Made by a program: the position numbers and the translations under genes. Below, piece by piece: positions 53,680 to 59,672 of a stretch of 64,000 nucleotides of DNA. Within the stretch, counting starts at the first letter, position 1, and every line of letters starts with the position of its first letter. The notes under the pieces were generated by a model, which was not told the origin of the DNA, made no database searches, and saw nothing but the letters and a program-made list of their open reading frames with translations. Origin of the DNA: Halorubrum ruber (GTDB lineage: Archaea > Halobacteriota > Halobacteria > Halobacteriales > Haloferacaceae). The stretch lies in NCBI RefSeq assembly GCF_018228765.1, contig NZ_CP073695.1, positions 1,922,001-1,986,000 of the forward strand, read 5' to 3'.

Positions 53680-53810
53680 CAGGCGGTCACCCCGGGCGCG
53701 TCGGCGGGCGCTGTCGTCTCGGGACCACTCGCGTCGCGGGCGGGGTTCGCGGGCCGCACCGTACGGCCGGGAGGCGCGGCGACCGCGGTCGCCTCGGATT
53801 CGCGTTGCAT
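53679..53810 (-). CDS. Upstream ORF (43 codons) coupled to glmS
   Basis: Starts MQRESEATAVAAPPG and ends PADAPGVTA, rich in Ala, Pro and Arg. Its TGA is joined to the glmS ATG as TGATG. The start is 31 nt from the promoter T at 53841. An in-frame GTG eight codons earlier is possible. Because GlmS is often feedback controlled, a leader role is worth noting but unproven. Confidence 0.5.
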   Translation of the reverse strand: MQRESEATAVAAPPGRTVRPANPARDASGPETTAPADAPGVTA

Positions 53811-53835
53811 ACCCGCTCGTTCCGGGATGTTCACT

Positions 53836-53855
53836 TTGTTATGGACCGAATTTAC
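53836..53855 (-). promoter_or_regulatory. Bipartite promoter element for glmS
   Basis: GTAA-N10-TAACAA on the minus strand, wider spacing than most; T at 53841. Confidence 0.55.
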
Positions 53856-54138
53856 GACCGGCCCGCGAGTAAGCTGCTAGTACCTGCGTTGGTCGTCCCG
53901 ATCCTCGACGCCCTCTAACCCCGACAGAGCCCCTCTTGAGGCCCGTATTGGTGCCATTCGGACACCGTTGTGGCGTCCGGGTGTCGACCCCTTAGAGTGT
54001 CACTCAGTCACTCACAACAGAAAACCGCCGTGAAAATGTCACCTATATATACCGATGTGGCGACGTTGACGGGTCAAGCGAGACCTTCTCTGCACAGAGC
54101 CGAGCACCACAATTGAGACACACGACACGTCGACACCA
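53856..54138. other. Divergent intergenic region
   Basis: No supported gene. It has GTAAGCTGCTAGTAC at 53867-53881 (a GTAA-N7-GTAC half-palindrome) and a classic TATATATA at about 54043-54050 preceded by GAAAA, pointing to the plus strand. Confidence 0.5.
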
Positions 54139-54201
54139 ATGAACGGAACCACGGGCGGACCAAGCACAGATCAGACGGCACGGAGCGGGAGAGAGACATG
54201 A
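54139..54201 (+). CDS. Upstream ORF (20 codons) coupled to the DUF7344-type gene
   Basis: Begins MNGTTGGPSTDQ and ends SGRET; its TGA overlaps the next ATG as ATGA (54198-54201). The bipartite element is not evident here, only the distant TATATATA, so this is the weakest member of the coupled-ORF set. Confidence 0.35.
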   Translation: MNGTTGGPSTDQTARSGRET

Positions 54202-54794
54202 GCGCCGAACCGGAGGGCGAGCGCCGCGAACAGGAGCAGACCGACGCGGAGACAGAGGCCCCGGCGACCACCGCGTCGGACGTCGAGACGCCGGCGATCG
54301 AGGACGCGCCGATCGGGTTCGACCAGCTGTTCGAGATCCTGAAAAACGAGCGCCGCCGGCGCGTGCTCGGGTACCTCATCGAGAGCGGCGAAGAGGTGAC
54401 CCTGGACGAGCTGGCCGAGGCCATCGCCGCGCGCGAGACGGGGAAGGACGTGCGACAGATCACCTCACAGGAGCGCAAGCGGGTGTACGTCGGGCTCTAC
54501 CAGTGTCACCTGCCGAAGATGCACGACTACGGCGCCATCTCGTACAACAAGCCGCGCGGCCGGATCGAGCCCGGCGAGCACACGCTCCTGTTCGAGCGGT
54601 ACCTCTCGGTCGACGAGGGGCCCGACGACTCCGCGTGGACGCGCTACCACTCGACGCTGTCGCTCACCGCCACGCTCCTGCTCGTCGTCCCCGTCCTCGT
54701 CGGCGCGGTCACCTCGAACGCGCCGCTACTGATCGTGGCCGCGCTCCTCGTCGGCGGGCTGGTCGGCGTCTCGACGCTCCGGTTCCTGCGGTAG
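54198..54794 (+). CDS. DUF7344-type winged-helix protein with C-terminal membrane helices
   Basis: A 198-residue protein. After an acidic N-terminus of 35 residues, FDQLFEILKNERRRRVLGYL and QERKRVYVGLYQCHLPKMHD mark the winged helix (about 37-135). Hydrophobic helices at about 153-172 and 174-192 follow. It is a paralogue of 20701-21225 and 54996-55550. It may bind DNA from the membrane near the glycan genes. Confidence 0.82.
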   Translation: MSAEPEGERREQEQTDAETEAPATTASDVETPAIEDAPIGFDQLFEILKNERRRRVLGYLIESGEEVTLDELAEAIAARETGKDVRQITSQERKRVYVGLYQCHLPKMHDYGAISYNKPRGRIEPGEHTLLFERYLSVDEGPDDSAWTRYHSTLSLTATLLLVVPVLVGAVTSNAPLLIVAALLVGGLVGVSTLRFLR

Positions 54795-54907
54795 TTCGCG
54801 CGGCGCAGCGCTGTCGCCGCCCCGTCCGCGCTCCGAGAGCCACCGCTCCAGCTCTGTCTCGACTTCGACTCCCGCCCCCGACGCCGGGTAGGAGTCTCGT
54901 ACTCCCG

Positions 54908-54926
54908 GTAATACGGTCCATAACTA
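54908..54926 (+). promoter_or_regulatory. Bipartite promoter element for the second DUF7344-type unit
   Basis: GTAA-N9-TAACTA. T at 54921 is 31 nt before the short ORF at 54952. Confidence 0.6.
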
Positions 54927-54951
54927 ACGCCCGTATGTGGGACACACGGGC

Positions 54952-54999
54952 ATGGACGTGGACCGAACCGACAGCCGAGACCGGTGCCCGCGGCGATGA
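54952..54999 (+). CDS. Short upstream ORF (15 codons) coupled to the second DUF7344-type gene
   Basis: Encodes MDVDRTDSRDRCPRR. Its TGA overlaps the next ATG as ATGA (54996-54999). Confidence 0.5.
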   Translation: MDVDRTDSRDRCPRR

Positions 55000-55550
55000 G
55001 CGCCGCCGACGCGGAGCGGCTGACGCCCGACGGGGTCTTCGAGCTGCTGAGCAACCACCGCCGCCGAATGGTGTTGTACTACCTCCGAACGCGCGGCGAG
55101 GCGGTCGGGATCCAGGAGCTCGCCACGGAGATCGCGTCGATGGAGAACGACGTCACGGCCGAGGAGCTGACCAGCCAGCAGCGCAAGCGCGTCTACGTCT
55201 CCCTCTACCAGACGCACCTCCCGAAGATGGCGGAGATGAACACCATCGAGTATGACAAGGACGCCGGCGAGGTCCGGCTGGCCGCCCGGGCCGACGACAT
55301 CGACGACCACCTCACGACGGAGTCGGACCCGTCGTACCCGTGGCGGTTTCACTACCTCGTCCTCGCGGTCACGGGGACGGCCGCGCTGGCGCTGCTCACC
55401 GTGAACGCGCCGGGGTTCGGCGCGCTCCCGACGCCGATTCTGGCCGTCGGGATCGGCGTCGCGTTCGTCGGGTCGGCCGTCGGCCAGTACTGGCACGAGC
55501 GGACCGCGACCGAGGAGATCCCGGTCGAGCTGAGCCAGTACGACCGGTGA
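54996..55550 (+). CDS. DUF7344-type winged-helix protein with C-terminal membrane helices
   Basis: A 184-residue paralogue. VFELLSNHRRRMVLYYLRTR and QRKRVYVSLYQTHLPKMAEM mark the winged helix (about 12-105). Helices at about 120-140 and 145-163 follow. ATG 54996 is chosen because it lies in the ATGA overlap; an ATG-like GTG at 54984 would add four residues. Confidence 0.82.
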   Translation: MSAADAERLTPDGVFELLSNHRRRMVLYYLRTRGEAVGIQELATEIASMENDVTAEELTSQQRKRVYVSLYQTHLPKMAEMNTIEYDKDAGEVRLAARADDIDDHLTTESDPSYPWRFHYLVLAVTGTAALALLTVNAPGFGALPTPILAVGIGVAFVGSAVGQYWHERTATEEIPVELSQYDR

Positions 55551-55662
55551 ACCCCCGAGCGGCCCGGTAAGGGGAGGGCCGCGTGCGGCCCGGGTCGAGT
55601 AAGCACGCGGGTGCGCTCGATATGTGGCTTATTATTAACCGGTCGCCGTGTGATTCGAGGGT

Positions 55663-55926
55663 ATGAGCCGGGTTTGCGAAGAGATCTGCGTGACCGTGAC
55701 CGAGACCGTCTCCGACGCGCTCGGCGAGCCGGTGGACGCGCTCCCGCCGCTCTCCGAGTCGGTCGACACCGACGGGCTGGACGCGTTAGTGACGAGCGAG
55801 CACGCGCACGACGTGGCCGTCACGTTCTCGTACGCGGGGATGGCCGTCCTCGTGCGGGGCGACGCCACGGTGTACGTCCGACCGCAGCGCGACCCGATCA
55901 CCGGGTCGCCGGACCGGCGCGTCTGA
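55663..55926 (+). CDS. HalOD1 output-domain protein
   Basis: An 87-residue single-domain protein. VTVTETVSDALGEPVDALPPL, the SVDTDGLDALV helix and the beta strands VAVTFSYAGMAVLVRGD fit the haloarchaeal output domain HalOD1, thought to work in signalling. TTATTATTAACC at about 55629-55640 lies some 30 nt before ATG 55663, a leaderless arrangement. Confidence 0.8.
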   Translation: MSRVCEEICVTVTETVSDALGEPVDALPPLSESVDTDGLDALVTSEHAHDVAVTFSYAGMAVLVRGDATVYVRPQRDPITGSPDRRV

Positions 55927-56016
55927 GGGTGGTGCTGAGGGCGGGTCAGGCCTCCCGGGAGCGGGCGCGGAATCCACAAGAATTACTACCGGGTTCGTCA
56001 GAGTTCAGGTAAGCCG

Positions 56017-56331
56017 ATGACCGACGTAGACCGAGTCGCCGTCGAATCGAGCGCCGAGCGCGGTCGCGAACACCGCGATACCTACGACTGGACCGCGACG
56101 TCGCCGAGCGCCGGCGTCGTCGAGACCGTGGCGACCGCGACGGGCCGCGACCCGCTGGCGCTCCCGCAGCTGTACGACTCGGTCGAGACGGACGCGCTGG
56201 ACTCGCTGGTCCGAGCCAGCGGCTGCGGCCTCTCGGTCACGTTCGGGTTCGCGGGCTGTGAGGTGACCGCCGAGAGCGACGGGACGGTCTCCGTCCGGCC
56301 GCTCGGCGCGGACGACGACGCGGAGCCGTAG
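56017..56331 (+). CDS. HalOD1 output-domain protein
   Basis: A 104-residue protein with the same domain (about residues 28-92): VVETVATATGRDPLALPQLY, SVETDALDSLV and LSVTFGFAGCEVTAESDG. Distinct N-terminal acidic stretch. TTACTACC lies about 34 nt before the ATG. Probably a partner or competitor of the neighbouring HalOD1 proteins. Confidence 0.8.
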   Translation: MTDVDRVAVESSAERGREHRDTYDWTATSPSAGVVETVATATGRDPLALPQLYDSVETDALDSLVRASGCGLSVTFGFAGCEVTAESDGTVSVRPLGADDDAEP

Positions 56332-56362
56332 GCGGGCCGAGCGCGGTCCCGAGTGCGTTCTC

Positions 56363-56380
56363 GTAGGACGCCCATAACGA
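56363..56380 (+). promoter_or_regulatory. Bipartite promoter element for the DUF7511-like gene
   Basis: GTAG-N8-TAACGA. T at 56375 is 35 nt before ATG 56410. It shows the element is not limited to glycan genes. Confidence 0.55.
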
Positions 56381-56409
56381 TAGGCTTCGTCGCTGTACAC
56401 CGAGACCGG

Positions 56410-56586
56410 ATGAACACTGACTCACGGGCTCCCGAATACGAGGTGTTCGAGGCGGCGATCGTCAGCGACGACGGGGCGGCGACCGAGTGTACGATCTTCC
56501 CGAGAGACGCCGGCGAGGACGAGCGGACGACCGCGTGGATCACCGCCCGCGAGGGCGCGTACTGCTCGGCGGCCTCGATGCGCTGA
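56410..56586 (+). CDS. DUF7511-like small protein
   Basis: A 58-residue protein ending in TTAWITAREGAYCSAASMR, the typical close of haloarchaeal DUF7511-type proteins, after FEAAIVSDDGAATECTIFP. Function unknown. It lies among HalOD1 genes, a common neighbourhood for this family, so a role in the same signalling network is plausible. Confidence 0.75.
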   Translation: MNTDSRAPEYEVFEAAIVSDDGAATECTIFPRDAGEDERTTAWITAREGAYCSAASMR

Positions 56587-56882
56587 CCGGCCGGACCGGA
56601 GGTCGACGCGAGCGGCGCGCCGCCCGGGTGAGCGGTCGCTCCGGGCGGCGTTCTTTTTGATGACAGCGAGGAGCGGCGAGCGGGTGGGCGGCGCGTCCGC
56701 GACGGATCCGAGCGCCGGAGCCCGGTCGGCGGAAGGAGACCAACGGCTCGATCGCACGGGACGGGCAGTCCGACGACACGGTGCGACCGATCCGGCGATG
56801 TGGGACGAAACTGCCCCGGTATCAGGCTCCTACCGCTCGGAACGGGCTGATTACTCAAGTTACTACGGCTTAACGAGTACGT
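56587..56882. other. 296-bp region before the 34-residue gene
   Basis: No supported gene. Its end (GATTACTCAAGTTACTACGG, 56849-56868) has two TTACT repeats; the first T at 56851 is 32 nt before ATG 56883. Confidence 0.5.
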
Positions 56883-56987
56883 ATGGAAAGCTCCATCACG
56901 GAAGCCGACAAGCAGCGCATCGCGACGTTCGTGGCCACGCCGAAGTACGATCGCGACCCGGAGATGCTGGTCCCGAGCGAGGAGTAA
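56883..56987 (+). CDS. Small conserved-looking protein of 34 residues
   Basis: Begins MESSITEADKQRIATFV and ends PEMLVPSEE. The helical N-terminus and the TPKYDRDPEML segment look like a real small protein rather than chance. The start is leaderless by spacing (TTAC at 56851, 32 nt upstream). Function unknown. Confidence 0.6.
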   Translation: MESSITEADKQRIATFVATPKYDRDPEMLVPSEE

Positions 56988-57020
56988 CGTCTCCGTAGGA
57001 CGGAACGCGACGGAGTACGG

Positions 57021-57257
57021 TCAGGAAAACGTGCCGACCCGCTCGCCGTCGACGAGGATCCGGTCGTTGCCGGTGACCTCGACGACGTGGTCCGGCGTCT
57101 CGAACTGGAGCCGCCACGAGTCGCTGTCGTGGGCCACGAGGTCGCGGATCGCGTCGGTCGGGACGTGGTCCTCCAAACAGACGTCGAGTTCGTCGGGCTC
57201 CACCGACTCGGCGTCGGCGATAGCTCGCGCGATCTGTTCTGGGAGGGCTCGCGCCAT
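57021..57257 (-). CDS. HalOD1 output-domain protein
   Basis: A 78-residue protein, the third HalOD1-type domain in 2 kb: LPEQIARAIADAESVEPDEL, VPTDAIRDLVAHDSDSWRLQ and HVVEVTGNDRILVDGERVG. ATG 57257 is preferred over the TTG two codons earlier; TTTTTTACG about 25-30 nt upstream is a plausible TATA box. Confidence 0.75.
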   Translation of the reverse strand: MARALPEQIARAIADAESVEPDELDVCLEDHVPTDAIRDLVAHDSDSWRLQFETPDHVVEVTGNDRILVDGERVGTFS

Positions 57258-57308
57258 TGGCAAAAGTTGCTCGCCGGTCGTAAAAAAGGCTGTCCGTATC
57301 GATCGCCG

Positions 57309-58106
57309 TCAGTCCGCTGGCTCCGGGCCGAGCCGCCACGCGAAGATGGCCTTCAAAACGACGACGAGGCTGTTCGTCTCGCCGGCGCCCCAGATGGCGG
57401 TCTCCGACCGGGGGTCCGTCGGGGACGCGTCCGCGCCGTTGACGAGTACGCTCGCGAGCGTCTCCCGGCCGTCCACCAGCATGATCCGCCCCGCCGGAGT
57501 ATCCGACCAGAGCCACAGCGACTCGAACATCGTCGCCCCGGGGATGTCGTCCTGGATGCGCGCCTGTACCTCCGGGGAGACGCCGCCGAGCTTGATCGTG
57601 ACGCCGCGCTCCGCGGCCGCGCTCAGCGCGTCGATCACCTTGTCGGTGAGGAGGTCCTCGACGGTCATGTAGACGACCTCATCCTCGGCGTCCGCGAGGA
57701 ACTCGACGACCCGTCCGGTGACCGCCTGCTGGCCCGTGACCGTCCACACGCCCTGCTGTTCGGTCCGGTGGCCCGCGGGCTCGAGTTCGCCAAGCGCCGT
57801 CCGCAGGAGCTCGGTCCGGTGTCGGAGCTCGTGTTCGAAGGTCCGGCCCGCGGTCTCGGCGGACGTCGCCCGGAACTCCTTGGGCGACGACTGGAGGACG
57901 TCGACGAGCCCCCGGTCGCGCAGCTCGTCGATCGCGTCGTACACGCGGGTACGCGGCACCGTCGACGCCTGGCTCACCTCCCGTGCCGTCCCCGACTCCA
58001 GACTCGAAAGCGCGACGAACGTCCGGGCGGCGTACTCGCTCAGCCCGAACTGCTCCAGCTGTTCGACGGCGACGGCGCGAGGGTCGTCGGCGGGGTCGTC
58101 GTTCAT
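57309..58106 (-). CDS. TrmB-family transcriptional regulator
   Basis: A 265-residue TrmB-type regulator. The N-terminal winged helix (about 15-85) reads LEQFGLSEYAARTFVALSSL and EVSQASTVPRTRVYDAIDEL. The C-terminal effector region (about 110-265) resembles the TrmB sugar-sensor / PLD-like domain with DEVVYMTVEDLLTDKVIDAL. It may sense a sugar or nucleotide-sugar. It is divergent from a second TrmB gene across 464 bp. ATG 58106 starts the domain; upstream in-frame codons look non-coding. Confidence 0.85.
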   Translation of the reverse strand: MNDDPADDPRAVAVEQLEQFGLSEYAARTFVALSSLESGTAREVSQASTVPRTRVYDAIDELRDRGLVDVLQSSPKEFRATSAETAGRTFEHELRHRTELLRTALGELEPAGHRTEQQGVWTVTGQQAVTGRVVEFLADAEDEVVYMTVEDLLTDKVIDALSAAAERGVTIKLGGVSPEVQARIQDDIPGATMFESLWLWSDTPAGRIMLVDGRETLASVLVNGADASPTDPRSETAIWGAGETNSLVVVLKAIFAWRLGPEPAD

Positions 58107-58570
58107 CGGTGTGGTCGAGCGCGAAAGACAGTCCGGCCACCCTCTGACGGCGTGGCCGGAACGGCACGCGGCAGCGCGGTGGTTGGGACACAGAGCTGAT
58201 CCGCGTGCGATCGAACGGTCGATTCCCACGGGCTTATTCCTTGTGTGATTAACCGGGTTACATAGTTGGCGGGTCAGGCGACGGGCCGCCCCTCCGGGAA
58301 GCTTCTCTGACACTTCGAGCTCTCGAATTTTCTCAGACTCAGGTACGTCTCAAAAAGACGCGAAATACCTCGATGCCCCGGGAGGGAGTTCGGGCCACTG
58401 TGTGATCGAAAGAATAACAGTGTGTCCTTCTTTGGTCAGGCTGTTACGCAAAAAGTCAAAAAAGATTTTTCACCCGGTTTCGGCGTTACTCGCAGAGTAA
58501 CAATACCTATCCGTTCCGGGGGACAATCATCGTCTGAATCTCGGGACGCGCTCCCGAGAGGTTGGGACAC
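58107..58570. other. 464-bp divergent intergenic region between two TrmB genes
   Basis: No supported gene. A+T-rich by local standards, with AAAAAGTCAAAAAAGATTTT at about 58451-58470 and the palindrome at 58485-58501. The minus-strand gene has TGTAACCCGGTTAATCAC about 140 nt upstream. A long regulated promoter region is likely. Confidence 0.6.
58485..58501. promoter_or_regulatory. Perfect palindrome GTTACT-N5-AGTAAC with promoter
   Basis: Arms 58485-58490 and 58496-58501. The right arm continues as TAACAA (T at 58498), the promoter second block. It lies 73 nt before the TrmB gene at 58571 and resembles sites known for halobacterial TrmB (TACT...GAGTA), with a shorter spacer. Confidence 0.65.
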
Positions 58571-59374
58571 ATGGACACATCAGAAAACGTGGCGGAGGCG
58601 GTCGAGATCCTTCAACAGCTCGGCCTGAAGGAGTACGAAGCGCGGTGTTTCGTGGGACTGACCCGGCTCGAGACGGGGACCGCGAAGAAGCTCAGCGAGA
58701 TCACCGAGGTCCCCCGGACCCGCGTGTACGACGCGATACGCGTCCTCGAGGCGCAGGGGTTAGTCGAGATCCAGCACTCGAGCCCCCAGCGGTTCCGCGC
58801 GGTCCCGCTCGAAGAAGCGACGGAGACCCTCCGCGACCAGTACGAGGACCGCGTCGAGCGGCTCCGCGGCGCCCTCGACACGGTCGACCTCGCCGACGAG
58901 GACGATTCCAAGCCCGCCCAGCAGATCTGGGCGATAACCGGGAGCGACGCGATCGAGAACCGGACGGGCCAGCTCATCGAGAAGGCGACCGAGGAGATCG
59001 TGTTGGTCCTCGGCGACGAGTCGCTGCTCACGGACGAGCTCGTCGAGACGCTCAACGGCGTCGACGGCGACACCGACCTGATAATCGGCGCGCTGACCGA
59101 GCCGCTCCAGGACGAGATCCGCGCGGCCGTGCCGGACGCCACGACGTTCGTCTCCGGGCTGGAGTGGCTGCGCGGCACCGACCCGGTCGACGACGAGACG
59201 GCGGTCGGGCGGCTCCTCCTGGCCGACCGCTCGACGCTGCTCGTGAGTTCGATCCTCCGACAGAGCGGCCGGGAACAGGCGATCTACGGCGAGGGGTTCG
59301 GCAACGGCCTCGTCGTGATCTCGCGCCGGCTGATGGCGCAGGGGCTGATTCCCGGCCGCGACCCGAAACCCTGA
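58571..59374 (+). CDS. TrmB-family transcriptional regulator
   Basis: A 267-residue paralogue of the divergent gene. LQQLGLKEYEARCFVGLTRL and KLSEITEVPRTRVYDAIRVL give the winged helix (about 12-80), and the C-terminal domain includes EEIVLVLGDESLLTDELVET. The DNA-binding recognition helix is nearly identical to that of the neighbour (TEVPRTRVYDAI versus STVPRTRVYDAI), so both may read the same sites. It is the best local candidate to control the GTAA/TTAC promoters of the glycan locus, an inference. Confidence 0.87.
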   Translation: MDTSENVAEAVEILQQLGLKEYEARCFVGLTRLETGTAKKLSEITEVPRTRVYDAIRVLEAQGLVEIQHSSPQRFRAVPLEEATETLRDQYEDRVERLRGALDTVDLADEDDSKPAQQIWAITGSDAIENRTGQLIEKATEEIVLVLGDESLLTDELVETLNGVDGDTDLIIGALTEPLQDEIRAAVPDATTFVSGLEWLRGTDPVDDETAVGRLLLADRSTLLVSSILRQSGREQAIYGEGFGNGLVVISRRLMAQGLIPGRDPKP

Positions 59375-59509
59375 GTCGCGGCTCGGCACGCCGTCGCGAG
59401 CGACCTGTTAGCGGTACTCGCCAGTGACCTCGCGATCGAGACGCGCTTTTCGGCGACGAGGAGGCCCGGAGCACGGTCCACGAAGGACGGGTCGGGGGCG
59501 AATCGCACG

Positions 59510-59527
59510 GTAGGACACGCATACTAA
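59510..59527 (+). promoter_or_regulatory. Bipartite promoter element for the flippase 2 unit
   Basis: GTAG-N8-TACTAA. T at 59522 is 40 nt before the short ORF at 59562. Confidence 0.5.
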
Positions 59528-59561
59528 ACCGGCCGTCGTCGCCCTACTGGAACGTATCTAT

Positions 59562-59672
59562 ATGACAGGTCGGCGTCTCCCCGAACCGGACGCAGTCGCG
59601 ACGAGCTTCTCGGCGGACCGCTCCGTCCCCCACCTTCCCACGGACGTCGACGGCGTCCGATTCAGCCGATGA
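59562..59672 (+). CDS. Upstream ORF (36 codons) coupled to flippase 2
   Basis: Starts MTGRRLPEPDAVATSF and ends DVDGVRFSR; its TGA overlaps the flippase ATG as ATGA (59669-59672). Confidence 0.45.
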   Translation: MTGRRLPEPDAVATSFSADRSVPHLPTDVDGVRFSR

